Origin: JABFRZ01 sp964631945 | Lineage (GTDB): Bacteria; Planctomycetota; UBA1135; GCA-002686595 | Assembly (NCBI GenBank): GCA_964631945.1 | Contig: CAZWAY010000006.1 | Coordinates: 1 to 64,000 of the forward strand | Length of the DNA stretch: 64,000 nucleotides | Direction: 5' to 3' | Made by a program: the position numbers and the translations under genes | The notes under the pieces: model-generated | Database searches by the model: none | Told to the model about the DNA's origin: nothing | The model's input: the letters and a program-made list of their open reading frames with translations, nothing else | Part shown: positions 1-10,785 of the stretch, in pieces | Numbering within the stretch: position 1 is the stretch's first letter | Layout of the letters: the number at the start of each line of letters is the position of its first letter

Positions 1-2189
<2,189 letters not shown>

Positions 2190-2197
2190 GGGACGAC

Positions 2198-3610
2198 GTG
2201 AGCGCCGCGGGTCTGCCGAGCAGCGCCGCGCCCGCGCCGGACGGGGGCCCCGGCGCGCGCCGCTTCCCGCCCGCCATCCGCGCCGATCCCGACCCGCGCT
2301 TCCTGCGCGTCGCGCTGCACGCGCTGTACGACCTGGCCTGGGTGCTGTTCGCACTGCTGGGCTCGCCCTGGCTGGTCTGGAAGAGCCTGCGCCAGCGCGG
2401 CTTCGCGCGCATGGTGCGCGAGCGCCTCGGGCGCGGGCTCGCGCGCCTGCCGCGCGCGACGCGGCCGCGCATCCTGGTGCACGGCGTGTCGGTGGGCGAG
2501 GTCAAGGCGGCGCGCTCGCTGGTGGCGCTGTTCGCCGAGCGCCACCCGGAGTTCGAGGTCGTGCTCTCGAGCACCACCAACACCGGCCTGGAGATGGCGC
2601 ACACGCTCTATCCCGAGCATCTCTCGGTGCGCTTCCCGGCCGACCTCTCGTGGGTCGTGCGGCGCTTCCTGGCCGCGCTCGACCCGACCCTGGTGATCCT
2701 GGTGGAGCTCGAGGTGTGGCCCAACTTCCTGCGCGCCTGCAACCGCGAGGGCCGCGCGGTGGCGGTCGTGAACGGGCGCATCACGCGCGACAGCCACGGG
2801 CGCTACCTGGCCTTCCGGCGCTGGCTGCCGGAGTTCAACCGCATCTCGCTCTTCTGCGTGCAGAGCGCGGAGTACGCGCGCCGCTTCGGGATGCTGGGCA
2901 TCGAGCGCGAGCGCGTGTGCGTGACCGGCAACGTGAAGTTCGACGGCCTGCGCGTCGGGCCGGTCGACGCGGGCGGCGACCTGGCGCGCTTCGTGGCCGG
3001 TGGCGGCGGGGCGCAGGTGCTGGTGGCCGGCTCGACCCACGAACCCGAGGAGCTGCTGGTCGCGCGCGCGGCCCGGCGCGCGGCGCCGCGCGCGCGGCTG
3101 GTGCTGGTGCCGCGCCATCCGGACCGGGTGGAGGAGCTGGGGGCGCGGCTGCGCGAGGAGGGCATCGCGACCCAGCGCCTGACGGAGTTGCGCCGGGGGA
3201 CCCGGGTCGATCCCGAGCTGCCGCTGCTGATCGACACGATCGGCGAGCTCGAGCGCGTCTATGCCCTGGCCGACCTGGTGTTCGTGGGCGGCAGCCTGGT
3301 GCCCCACGGCGGCCAGAACATGCTCGAGCCCGCGGCCCAGGGCAAGGCCGTCTTGTTCGGCCCGCACACCGACAACTTCGACCAGGAGGCCGCGCTGTTG
3401 CTCGCGGCCGGCGCTTGCCTCGAGGTGGCCGACGCGGCCGAGCTCGAGCACGAGCTCGCGCGTCTCCTGGCGGACCCGGGCGAGCGTGAGCGCATGGGGC
3501 GGGCCGGGATGGAGGCCGTGGCGGCCCAGCGCGGAGCCACGCGTCTGACCCTGGCCGCGCTCGAAGCGCTCGACCTCGTTGCGCTGGCGGCGCGCGCGGG
3601 GAGGGGATAG
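2198..3610 (+). CDS. waaA: 3-deoxy-D-manno-octulosonic acid (Kdo) transferase
   Basis: This enzyme transfers Kdo from CMP-Kdo to lipid A precursor at the inner face of the cytoplasmic membrane, and so implies a lipopolysaccharide-type outer membrane. The 470-residue product has a short N-terminal extension, a hydrophobic anchor at about residues 40-60, and the family signature HGVSVGEV with the catalytic-base Glu near residue 101. GNVKFD and the C-terminal GGSLVPHGGQNMLEP region are also typical of GT30. The GTG at 2198 is chosen because GAGGGA lies 4 nt upstream and it follows the secA stop directly. The usual family length is about 420-440 residues; the excess is the Pro/Ala-rich N-terminus. 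Whether it adds one or two Kdo residues cannot be told from sequence. Confidence 0.93.
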   Translation: MSAAGLPSSAAPAPDGGPGARRFPPAIRADPDPRFLRVALHALYDLAWVLFALLGSPWLVWKSLRQRGFARMVRERLGRGLARLPRATRPRILVHGVSVGEVKAARSLVALFAERHPEFEVVLSSTTNTGLEMAHTLYPEHLSVRFPADLSWVVRRFLAALDPTLVILVELEVWPNFLRACNREGRAVAVVNGRITRDSHGRYLAFRRWLPEFNRISLFCVQSAEYARRFGMLGIERERVCVTGNVKFDGLRVGPVDAGGDLARFVAGGGGAQVLVAGSTHEPEELLVARAARRAAPRARLVLVPRHPDRVEELGARLREEGIATQRLTELRRGTRVDPELPLLIDTIGELERVYALADLVFVGGSLVPHGGQNMLEPAAQGKAVLFGPHTDNFDQEAALLLAAGACLEVADAAELEHELARLLADPGERERMGRAGMEAVAAQRGATRLTLAALEALDLVALAARAGRG

Positions 3611-3619
3611 CCTCTGCCC

Positions 3620-4819
3620 ATGGTCCGACACCTCTTCACCTCCGAATCCGTTTCCATGGGCCACCCCGACAAGGTGGCCGACCAGATCTCCGACTCCGTC
3701 CTCGACGCCTGCCTGGCGCAGGACCCGGAGTCGCGCGTGGCCTGCGAGGTGCTGGTGACGACCGGGCTGTGCGTGGTCGCGGGCGAGATCACCACCAGCG
3801 CGCACGTGGACTACGCGCAGGTCGCGCGCGAGACGATCCAGCGCATCGGCTACACCAACGACGACTGGGGCATCAACGGCAAGACCTGCGCCGTGATGGT
3901 CGCCCTCGACCGCCAGTCGCCCGACATCTCGCAGGGCGTGACGCGCGGCGAGAAGGACAGGGACGAGCAGGGCGCCGGCGACCAGGGCCTGATGTTCGGC
4001 TTCGCCTGCGACGAGACGCCCGTGCTCATGCCGGCGCCGATCTACTACGCGCACCGCCTGGTGGAGAAGCAGGCCGAGCTGCGCGTGGCCCGCACGATCC
4101 CGTGGCTGCGGCCGGACGCGAAGTCGCAGGTGACGATCGAGTACGAGGGCGACAAGGCCGTGCGCGTGCACACGGTCGTGCTCTCGACCCAGCACGATCC
4201 CGACGTGGACCAGGCCACGATCCGGCGCGAGGTCGTCGAGAAGCTGATCCAGCCGATCTTCCCGGCCGGCTGGCTGGACGCGCAGACGATCTACCACGTC
4301 AACCCGACCGGGCGCTTCGTGACCGGCGGCCCGCACGGCGACTGCGGCCTGACCGGGCGCAAGATCATCGTCGACACCTACGGCGGCATGGGCCGCCACG
4401 GCGGCGGCGCCTTCAGCGGCAAGGACCCCTCCAAGGTCGACCGCTCGGCCGCCTACGCCGCGCGCTGGGTGGCGAAGAACCTGGTGGCGGCCGGACTGGC
4501 GCGGCGTTGCGAGGTGCAGGTGGCCTACGCCATCGGCGTGGCGCGACCGCTCTCCGTGCGCGTGGACACCTTCGGCACCGGCACGGCGGGCGACGACGTC
4601 CTGGTGGCGGCCGTGAACCAGGTCTTCGACCTGCGTCCGGCGCGCATCATCCAGGCCCTCGACCTGAAGCGCCCGATCTACTTCCAGACCGCCTTCCACG
4701 GCCACTTCGGCCGCCCCGGCTTCGCCTGGGAGGAAACGGGCAAGAAGGACGCCCTGCGCGCCGCGGTGGCCGAGCTCGCCAAGGGCCGGCCGAAGCCCGT
4801 GACCAGCACGGGTCGCTAG
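3620..4819 (+). CDS. metK: S-adenosylmethionine synthetase
   Basis: The enzyme makes S-adenosylmethionine from methionine and ATP, leaving phosphate and pyrophosphate. The 399 residues match the family length. The N-terminus reads FTSESVSMGHPDK (ATP-binding His15, metal-binding Asp17), and the glycine-rich loop GGGAFSGKDPSKVDRSAAY lies near residue 260. The start is 9 bp after waaA, leaving no room for a SAM riboswitch. A TAGCCT hexamer ending 6 nt before the ATG could serve as a -10 element for a leaderless transcript, although its TAG is also the waaA stop codon. A SAM-hydrolysing enzyme is encoded 8 kb downstream. Confidence 0.97.
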   Translation: MVRHLFTSESVSMGHPDKVADQISDSVLDACLAQDPESRVACEVLVTTGLCVVAGEITTSAHVDYAQVARETIQRIGYTNDDWGINGKTCAVMVALDRQSPDISQGVTRGEKDRDEQGAGDQGLMFGFACDETPVLMPAPIYYAHRLVEKQAELRVARTIPWLRPDAKSQVTIEYEGDKAVRVHTVVLSTQHDPDVDQATIRREVVEKLIQPIFPAGWLDAQTIYHVNPTGRFVTGGPHGDCGLTGRKIIVDTYGGMGRHGGGAFSGKDPSKVDRSAAYAARWVAKNLVAAGLARRCEVQVAYAIGVARPLSVRVDTFGTGTAGDDVLVAAVNQVFDLRPARIIQALDLKRPIYFQTAFHGHFGRPGFAWEETGKKDALRAAVAELAKGRPKPVTSTGR

Positions 4820-4884
4820 GGTAGGGAGCCCGTCGGGAGCGACCTCCACCGCCACGACCCACCGCCACGCCCTTGCGAGCCCCC

Positions 4885-5526
4885 ATGAAACGAACGCTCT
4901 CGCTCGCCCGCCGGGGCTTCACGCTGATCGAGCTCCTGGCCGTGATCCTCATCGTGAGCATCCTGGTGGCGACGCTGACGCCGATGGTCAACGACGCGAT
5001 CCGCTCGGCGCGCGTCACGGGCTGCAGCGCGAACCTGCGCGAGATCCACAAGGCGCTCCAGCTCTACTACCTGCAGTACAAGACCATGCCGACCCAGGGC
5101 GGCGTGCGCTTCTTCGCCGCGGTCGTCGCGCGCAAGGCGATCGAGAACACCAAGGCCAACGCCGAGAAGCTCACCTGCCCGGCGGTCGACAAGAACGCGC
5201 TGGCGCTGCGCGACATCCCCTGGAACGAGTGGTGGACCGACCTCGAGCGCATCGACGGCACCTACTCGGCCTACGCCGGGCGCGACCTCAAGAACCATCC
5301 CCTGCGCCAGTGGCCGCCCTCCGGCAACGAACCGCTGATCGCCGACGACAACGACCCCGAGAACAACCACGGCACGACCACCAACGTGCTGTACGGGGAC
5401 GGCAACGTGCAGACCTTCGAGCTCGTCGAGCTGCAGGAGCAGGGCAAGATCTCGCCCGACGAGAACGTGCTCGTGGTCGGGGCGGGCTCGCCGGTCGAGG
5501 ACCTGACCAAGCTGACGCTCGATTAG
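4885..5526 (+). CDS. Type IV pilin-like prepilin domain protein
   Basis: The N-terminus carries a class III prepilin signal. A short basic leader (MKRTLSLARRG) precedes FTLIELLAVILIVSILVATL, with cleavage expected after Gly11 and the Glu at mature position 5. The rest is a soluble globular domain with an aromatic- and Asp-rich end that includes a GDGNV motif, as in the DUF1559-like pseudopilins abundant in Planctomycetota. It would be processed by a prepilin peptidase and built into a type II secretion or type IV pilus-like fibre. No other pilus gene is nearby. The ATG at 4885 is preferred to an in-frame TTG at 4873 because it gives the standard short leader. It lies 65 bp after metK. Confidence 0.85.
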   Translation: MKRTLSLARRGFTLIELLAVILIVSILVATLTPMVNDAIRSARVTGCSANLREIHKALQLYYLQYKTMPTQGGVRFFAAVVARKAIENTKANAEKLTCPAVDKNALALRDIPWNEWWTDLERIDGTYSAYAGRDLKNHPLRQWPPSGNEPLIADDNDPENNHGTTTNVLYGDGNVQTFELVELQEQGKISPDENVLVVGAGSPVEDLTKLTLD

Positions 5527-5541
5527 CGCGCGCTCCGGGGA

Positions 5542-5547
5542 TAGGGT
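5542..5547 (+). promoter_or_regulatory. Probable -10 hexamer (TAGGGT) of the UbiA-family gene
   Basis: TAGGGT ends 10 nt before the ATG at 5558. Spacing and sequence match the other start-proximal hexamers in this window, so a transcript with a leader of only a few bases is likely. No convincing -35 hexamer was seen. Confidence 0.4.
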
Positions 5548-5557
5548 CTTCCGGCGC

Positions 5558-6466
5558 ATGAAGGCCGGAGCGTTGTTGGGGGCCATGCGCCCGCACCAGT
5601 GGTCGAAGAACCTCTTCGTGCTGGCCGCGCTGGTCTTCGCCGCGGGCGACCGACGCGCGGGTGAGTTCGTGCTGCGCGCGCACGGCTGGACGACCCTCTG
5701 CGCGTTCGTCGCCTTCTGTCTGGCCTCGAGCGCGGTCTACCTCGTCAACGACGTGCTCGACGTCGAGAAGGACCGCGCCCATCCCGAGAAGCGCCACCGT
5801 CCGGTGGCCTCGGGTCGCCTCGCGCCGCGTGCGGCCCTGCTGGCGGCCGCGCTGTTCTTCGGCGGCGCCCTGGCGCTGGCCGCCACGCTCGGCGGCGGGC
5901 CGGCCAACGCCGCGGTGCTGGCCGGCTACGGGCTCCTGAACCTGGCCTACGGCATCTGGCTCAAGCACGTGGCGCTGCTGGACGCCTTCTGCATCGCCAG
6001 CGGCTTCCTGCTGCGCCTGGCGGCGGGCGGCATCGCGGCCGCGGCCGAGATCTCGCGCTGGGCCTTCCTGTGCACGCTGTTCCTGGCGCTGTTCCTGGCG
6101 CTGAACAAGCGCCGCGCCGAGCTCGCGCTGCTGGGCGGCGCGGGCTCCGCCACGCGTTCGAGCCTGAAGCAGTACAGCGTGCCGTTCCTCGACCAGATGG
6201 TGAGCGTGCTCGCGGCCTGCACCATCGTCGCCTACACCATGTACACCGTGGACGAGGACACGGCCGCCAAGTTCGGGCACGGCCAGACGCTCTTCTGGAG
6301 CGTGCCCTTCGTGGCCTTCGGCGTCGGACGCTACATGCTGCTGGTGCAGGGCGGGCGCGGCGGCGAGAACCCCGCGCGCATCCTGCTGGGCGGCGACGGC
6401 TGGTTCCTCGTGAACACGCTCAGCTGGGCGGCCGTGGTCGGCTACGCGATCTTCGGCGCGGCCTAG
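5558..6466 (+). CDS. UbiA-family prenyltransferase, DPPR synthase-like
   Basis: This is an integral membrane enzyme of the UbiA superfamily. The N-terminal RPHQWSKNLFVLAALVFA and the Mg-binding NDVLDVEKD (residues 64-72), followed by HPEKRHRPVASG, match the branch that includes decaprenyl-phosphate phosphoribosyltransferase. Members of that branch join 5-phosphoribose diphosphate to a polyprenyl phosphate. Several further hydrophobic segments run to the C-terminus. The 302 residues are the normal length. In actinobacteria this family supplies arabinose for the cell wall; here no DprE1/DprE2 partners are in view, so the end product is unknown. A different prenyl acceptor, as in quinone or heme side-chain synthesis, is less likely given the signature. 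Confidence 0.8.
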   Translation: MKAGALLGAMRPHQWSKNLFVLAALVFAAGDRRAGEFVLRAHGWTTLCAFVAFCLASSAVYLVNDVLDVEKDRAHPEKRHRPVASGRLAPRAALLAAALFFGGALALAATLGGGPANAAVLAGYGLLNLAYGIWLKHVALLDAFCIASGFLLRLAAGGIAAAAEISRWAFLCTLFLALFLALNKRRAELALLGGAGSATRSSLKQYSVPFLDQMVSVLAACTIVAYTMYTVDEDTAAKFGHGQTLFWSVPFVAFGVGRYMLLVQGGRGGENPARILLGGDGWFLVNTLSWAAVVGYAIFGAA

Positions 6467-6544
6467 CCGCGGACGCCCCGCGGAAGAGTTTTCCGCTCAC
6501 GATCACGCGCCCAGCGCGCGCGCGATTCGCGCGCCGCGGACGCC

Positions 6545-6574
6545 TTGACCGTTTCGAACCCTCGCCCGTAGGCT
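6545..6574 (+). promoter_or_regulatory. Promoter of the aminotransferase gene: TTGACC-N18-TAGGCT
   Basis: The -35 TTGACC is at 6545-6550 and the -10 TAGGCT at 6569-6574. Transcription would start near 6581, about 37 nt before the TTG start at 6618. This is one of the clearest housekeeping-type promoters in the window and supports reading TAGGCT as a -10 form here. Confidence 0.6.
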
Positions 6575-6617
6575 GGGATGCTCCGGTCCCCGCGGTCCCC
6601 CTCGAAAGGTCCCTCCC

Positions 6618-7856
6618 TTGGAGCTCGCCCAACGCATGCACCAGCTCGGCACCGAGTCCGCCTTCGAGGTGCTGGCGCGGGCGAAGAAGCTGGAGGCCCA
6701 GGGGCGCTCGATCATCAACCTCGGCATCGGCGCGCCGGACTTCCCGACGCCCGCGCACATCGTCGAGGCCGGCTGCCAGGCCCTGCGCGACGGCTGGCAC
6801 TCCTACACCGAGGCCAAGGGCCTGCGCGAGCTGCGCGAGGCGGTGGCCGAGGACGTGCTGCTGCGGCGCGAGGTCGCGATCGATCCCGACCAGGTCCTGG
6901 TGGTGCCGGGCGGCAAGCCCACGCTGTTCTTCGCCATGCTGATGTTCGGCGAGCCGGGGGCCGAGATCCTGTACCCGAATCCCGGCTTTCCGATCTACGA
7001 GTCCATGATCCGCTGCGCGGGCGCCAAGGCCGTGCCGATCGAGCTCGCCGAGGAACGCGGCTTCGGGTTCGATCCCGACGAGGTGCTGGCCAAGCTCAAC
7101 GAGCGCACGCGCCTGATCGTGATCAACACCCCGGCCAACCCGACCGGCGGTTGCATCTCGCGCGCGGCGCTGGAGCGCCTGGTGGCCGGGCTGGAACGCT
7201 TCCCCGAGGTCGCGATCCTGGCCGACGAGATCTACGCGCGCCTGACCTATGCGCCGGCCGAGCACGTCTCGCTGCTGGCCTTCGAGTCCATCCGCGAGCG
7301 CGTGATCCTGCTGGACGGCTGGAGCAAGACCTTCGCCATGACCGGCTGGCGCCTGGGCTACGGCGTGTGGCCGAAGAGCCTGATCGCGCACGCCGAGCGC
7401 CTGCAGATCAACTCGAACTCGTGCGCCAGCGCGCCGGTGCAGCGCGCCGGCATCGCCGCCCTGCGCGGGACGCAGGAGCCGGTCGAGCACATGCTGCGCG
7501 CCTTCGACGAGCGCCGCCTGGCGATCGTGGACGGGCTCAACGAGTTGCCCGGCGTCTCGTGCGTCACGCCGCAGGGCGCCTTCTACGCCTTCGCGAACAT
7601 CACCGGCACCGGCTTCTCCTCGAAGGAGCTGCAGAACAAGCTGCTGCTCGACGCGGGCGTGGCCACCGTGGCCGGCACGGCCTTCGGCGCCTTCGGCGAG
7701 GGCTACCTGCGCTTCAGCTACGCGAACTCGCTGGAGAAGATCGGCGAGGCCCTGGCGCGCGTGCGCACCGTGCTGGAGAGCGAGCGCAGCCTGGCCGCGG
7801 CCCCGGCCGGCGCGCTCCCCAGGACCGGCGTGCGCCGGCCGCGCGCCAGACGCTAG
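6618..7856 (+). CDS. PLP-dependent class I/II aminotransferase (aspartate aminotransferase-like)
   Basis: This is a fold-type I pyridoxal-phosphate enzyme of 412 residues. Visible hallmarks are NTPANPTGG, the cofactor-contacting DEIYARLTY, and the Schiff-base lysine Lys237 in LDGWSKTFAMTGWRLGYG. It most resembles the AspC/aromatic aminotransferase subgroup, so 2-oxoglutarate is the likely amino acceptor; the donor cannot be fixed. The TTG at 6618 is chosen because GAAAGG lies 8 nt upstream; an internal ATG at 6636 is the alternative. The last 25 or so residues (Ala/Pro/Arg-rich) look like a disordered tail. The threonine aldolase gene follows 10 bp later, pointing to an amino-acid metabolism pair. 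Confidence 0.88.
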   Translation: MELAQRMHQLGTESAFEVLARAKKLEAQGRSIINLGIGAPDFPTPAHIVEAGCQALRDGWHSYTEAKGLRELREAVAEDVLLRREVAIDPDQVLVVPGGKPTLFFAMLMFGEPGAEILYPNPGFPIYESMIRCAGAKAVPIELAEERGFGFDPDEVLAKLNERTRLIVINTPANPTGGCISRAALERLVAGLERFPEVAILADEIYARLTYAPAEHVSLLAFESIRERVILLDGWSKTFAMTGWRLGYGVWPKSLIAHAERLQINSNSCASAPVQRAGIAALRGTQEPVEHMLRAFDERRLAIVDGLNELPGVSCVTPQGAFYAFANITGTGFSSKELQNKLLLDAGVATVAGTAFGAFGEGYLRFSYANSLEKIGEALARVRTVLESERSLAAAPAGALPRTGVRRPRARR

Positions 7857-7866
7857 GCTGCTCGGC

Positions 7867-8913
7867 GTGCAGCGCCCGAGCGATTTCCGCAGCGACACGG
7901 TCACGCGCCCGACGAAGTCCATGCTGGCGGCCATGTTCGCGGCCGAGCTGGGCGACGACGTGCTCGAGGGCGATCCCACCGTGCGGCGCCTCGAGCGCGC
8001 CTACGCCGAGTGGGTCGGCAAGGAGGGTGCGCTCTACCTGCCCTCGGGCACGATGGCGAACCAGGTCGCGGTGGGCGCCTGGACGCGGCCCGGGGACGAG
8101 CTCATCGCCGAGCGCAGCGCGCACGTGGTGCAGTGGGAGGCCGGTGCGGCCGCCGCGCTGCACGGAGTGCAGGCGCAGACCCTGAGCGCCCCCGACGGCC
8201 GGCTCGACCCGGCCGAGATCGAGGCGGCGATCCGGCACGACTCGATCCACTGCCCACGCACCGCGCTGGTGTGCGTCGAGCAGACCTTCATGGGCGACGG
8301 CAACGGTCCAGGCGGACGCGTCGTGCCGCTGGCGCACCTCGAGCGCGTGGCCGCCGTGGCGCGCGCGCGCAAGATCCCGGTGCACATGGACGGCGCACGC
8401 CTGCCGAACGCGGTCGCGGCCGCGGGCGTGTCGGCCGCACGCTTCGCGAGCTGCGCGGACTCGGTCATGACCTCGCTCTCGAAGGGCCTGGGCGCGCCCG
8501 TGGGCGCGCTCGTGGCCGGCCCGGGCGAGTTCCTCGCGCGCGCCAAGCAGCTGCGCAAGCGCTTCGGCGGCTGGATGCGCCAGGCCGGCGTGATCGCGGC
8601 CGGCGGCCTGTACGCGCTCGAGCACCATCAGGAACGCCTGAAGGACGACCATGTGCTCGCGCGCGCCGTGGCCGAAGCCTTCGAGCGCCAGCCCGGCTTC
8701 CGCGCCTGGCCGCGCGAGGTCGAGAGCAACATCGTGATGGTGAAGATCGAGCGCGCCGACTGGACGCCCGAGGCGCTCACGAAGGCCCTGGCCGAGCACG
8801 GCGTGCTCACGCTCCCGATGAGCACGAGCGGAGTGCGTTTCGTCACGCACCTCGACGTCGGCCCGGCCGACGTCGAGCGCCTGGAGCGCGCGCTGGCCAC
8901 CCTGATCGGGTGA
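7867..8913 (+). CDS. ltaE: Low-specificity L-threonine aldolase
   Basis: This PLP enzyme splits L-threonine or L-allo-threonine to glycine and acetaldehyde. The N-terminus FRSDTVTRPTKSMLAAM with GDDVLEGDPTV is characteristic of the family, as are ALYLPSGTMANQVAV, HMDGARLPNA and the cofactor lysine Lys206 in SLSKGLGAPVGA. The 348 residues match the family. The start is GTG at 7867, giving the usual close approach of the RSDT motif to the N-terminus. TAGGCT at 7854-7859, overlapping the upstream stop codon, ends 7 nt before the start and might drive a leaderless message in addition to readthrough from the aminotransferase gene. Confidence 0.93.
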   Translation: MQRPSDFRSDTVTRPTKSMLAAMFAAELGDDVLEGDPTVRRLERAYAEWVGKEGALYLPSGTMANQVAVGAWTRPGDELIAERSAHVVQWEAGAAAALHGVQAQTLSAPDGRLDPAEIEAAIRHDSIHCPRTALVCVEQTFMGDGNGPGGRVVPLAHLERVAAVARARKIPVHMDGARLPNAVAAAGVSAARFASCADSVMTSLSKGLGAPVGALVAGPGEFLARAKQLRKRFGGWMRQAGVIAAGGLYALEHHQERLKDDHVLARAVAEAFERQPGFRAWPREVESNIVMVKIERADWTPEALTKALAEHGVLTLPMSTSGVRFVTHLDVGPADVERLERALATLIG

Positions 8914-8983
8914 CCGCGACGGCACGGCCTCGCCCTGGCGCGGCCGACGGTGTGCGCTCCGGTCGACGGAGGCCGGTCGCGAG

Positions 8984-9013
8984 TTGGACACTCCGCCGGC
9001 CCGACCCTACCCT
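8984..9013 (+). promoter_or_regulatory. Promoter of the phosphohexomutase gene: TTGGAC-N18-TACCCT
   Basis: The -35 TTGGAC is at 8984-8989 and the -10 TACCCT at 9008-9013. The hexamer ends 8 nt before the ATG at 9022, so the transcript would be leaderless or nearly so. Confidence 0.5.
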
Positions 9014-9021
9014 CTCGGCCC

Positions 9022-10380
9022 ATGGGGATCTTCAAGGCCTATGACATCCGTGGCGTCGTCCCGAGGGAGCTCGATGCCGCGCTCGCGAAGAAGATCGGCA
9101 ACGCCTTCGCGCGCTTCCTGGAGGCGAAGACGCTGGTGGTCGGGCAGGACATGCGCGTGCACTCGCCCGAGCTGGCCGATGCGGTCAGCCAGGGCATGCG
9201 CGACGCGGGCGCGGACGTGATCCGGCTCGGCCTCAGCGAGACCCCCATGGCGTACTACGCGATCGGCTCGCTCGCCTGCGACGGCGGGTTGTGCGTGACC
9301 GCCAGCCACAACCCGGGCCAGTACAACGGCATGAAGCTGTGCCGCGAGGGCGCCCGGCCGATCTCGAAGGACACCGGCATCGCCGAGATCGAGAGGATGT
9401 GCGCCCAACCCTACCCGGCGCCGGTGGCGAAGCCGGGCAGGGAGTCGCGCCGCGAGCTCCTGGCCGACTACGCCGGGCACGTGGCCAAGTTCGCGCAGCT
9501 CGGGCGCGAGGTCTCGGTCGCGATCGACGCGGCCAACGGCATGGGCGGCCACACGCTCCCGTCGGTGCTCGAGCGCGTGCCGAAAATCCGCGCGCACACG
9601 CTGTACCTCGAGCCGGACGGCACGTTCCCGAACCACGAGGCCAACCCGCTGATCGAGGCCAACCTGGTGGACCTGAAGAAGCTCGTGAAGGCCGAGAAGG
9701 CCGAGCTCGGGGTGGCCTTCGACGGCGACGCCGACCGCTGCTGCTTCGTGGACGAGAAGGGCGTGACCGCCGGCGCGGACCTGATCACGGCCCTGCTCGC
9801 GCCGGTGTTCCTGAAGCGCTTCCCGAAGACCGCGGTGGTCTACGACCTGCGCTCCTCGTGGGCCGTCAAGGAGGAGATCCTGGCGGCGGGCGGCGTGCCG
9901 GTGCGCGACCGCGTCGGCCACTCCTTCATGAAGGCCACCATGCGCCAGAAGGGCGCCATGTTCGGGGGCGAGCTCTCGGGCCACTTCTACTTCGCCGAGA
10001 ACTTCACCTGCGACTCGGGCATGATCGCGATGATGGCGGTGCTGTCGCTCCTGACCGCGCCCGAGCACGAGGGCAAGAGCTTCAGCCAGCTGCTCTCGAA
10101 GGTGCGGCGCTACCACTCGACCGGCGAGATCAACTTCCACGTCGAGGACAAGCCCGCCATGATCGCGGCGCTGAAGCAGCGCTACGCCAAGGGCCGCCAG
10201 GACGAGCTCGACGGCATCACGGTCGAGTTCGGCGAGCTCGGGCGCGGCGAGTGGTGGTGGTTCAACGTGCGTCCGTCCAACACCGAGCCGCTGCTGCGCA
10301 TGATCGTCGAGGCCGCGAGCGCGCCGCTCCGCGACCAGAAGAAGGCCGAGCTCATCTCCATCCTGGGGACACCGGAATGA
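9022..10380 (+). CDS. Phosphomannomutase/phosphoglucomutase
   Basis: This alpha-D-phosphohexomutase interconverts mannose-6-P/mannose-1-P and probably glucose-6-P/glucose-1-P, feeding sugar-nucleotide synthesis. The N-terminus is FKAYDIRGVVP. The phosphoserine loop TASHNPGQYNGMK has Ser95, the metal-binding loop is DGDADR at residues 234-239, and the C-terminal phosphate-binding loop is RPSNTEPLLR. These are those of the ManB/AlgC group. The length of 452 residues is typical. The ATG at 9022 is chosen over an in-frame upstream ATG at 8950 because homologues begin at FKAYDIRG and a promoter lies between the two. Mannose-1-P made here could feed the manC product encoded at 31-32 kb. The stop overlaps the next start (ATGA). 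Confidence 0.92.
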   Translation: MGIFKAYDIRGVVPRELDAALAKKIGNAFARFLEAKTLVVGQDMRVHSPELADAVSQGMRDAGADVIRLGLSETPMAYYAIGSLACDGGLCVTASHNPGQYNGMKLCREGARPISKDTGIAEIERMCAQPYPAPVAKPGRESRRELLADYAGHVAKFAQLGREVSVAIDAANGMGGHTLPSVLERVPKIRAHTLYLEPDGTFPNHEANPLIEANLVDLKKLVKAEKAELGVAFDGDADRCCFVDEKGVTAGADLITALLAPVFLKRFPKTAVVYDLRSSWAVKEEILAAGGVPVRDRVGHSFMKATMRQKGAMFGGELSGHFYFAENFTCDSGMIAMMAVLSLLTAPEHEGKSFSQLLSKVRRYHSTGEINFHVEDKPAMIAALKQRYAKGRQDELDGITVEFGELGRGEWWWFNVRPSNTEPLLRMIVEAASAPLRDQKKAELISILGTPE

Positions 10381-10736
10381 AGCGCATCCTGATCCTGTGC
10401 GTGTGCGCGGCGCTGGCCGCGGGCTGTCGCAACCCCGCCAGTCCCGACGAGGGTGGGCTGCCCTACGGGGTGGCCCCGGCCGTGAGCGGGCCTGGGCCGA
10501 TCGTCACGGGCACCGTGCTCGACGCGCGCACGGGCAAGCCGGTGGCCGGGGCGCTCATCCGCGGCCCGGACGGGGTCGAGACAAGGAGCGACGCGCGCGG
10601 GCGCTTCGTGCTGCGCGGCCTGCGCCGGGGGGCCTCGGGCGAGCTGGTGGGCACGACCGAGGCCGGCCTGGCGGGCACGAATCGCCTGCGGCCGCTCGAG
10701 AGCGGCCCGCTCGAGGTCGTGCTGCACCTGAGGTAG
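10377..10736 (+). CDS. Small lipoprotein with carboxypeptidase regulatory-like domain
   Basis: The 119-residue product begins with a lipoprotein signal (MKRILILCVCAALAAGC, lipidated Cys17). A proline/glycine linker leads to a single beta-sandwich repeat of the carboxypeptidase-regulatory/Cna-B type: VTGTVLDARTGKPVAGALI, then TRSDARGRFVLRGLR. Such domains are usually extracytoplasmic binding or spacer modules. The ATG overlaps the mutase stop codon as ATGA, so translation is probably coupled. No enzymatic motif is present and the function is unknown. Confidence 0.75.
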   Translation: MKRILILCVCAALAAGCRNPASPDEGGLPYGVAPAVSGPGPIVTGTVLDARTGKPVAGALIRGPDGVETRSDARGRFVLRGLRRGASGELVGTTEAGLAGTNRLRPLESGPLEVVLHLR

Positions 10737-10771
10737 GTCCCTGCGGCTGGCGCGGGCCCCGGCCCATAGCC

Positions 10772-10777
10772 GATAAG
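10772..10777 (+). promoter_or_regulatory. Possible -10 hexamer (GATAAG)
   Basis: GATAAG ends 8 nt before the ATG at 10786. The same hexamer stands at the same distance before lon and ftsH. Here it overlaps a purine-rich AAGGGAGG that could instead act as a ribosome binding site, so the assignment is tentative. Confidence 0.3.
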
Positions 10778-10785
10778 GGAGGCCC

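Noticed and set aside
3600..3620. SAM riboswitch before metK
   Set aside because: Only 9 bp separate waaA and metK.
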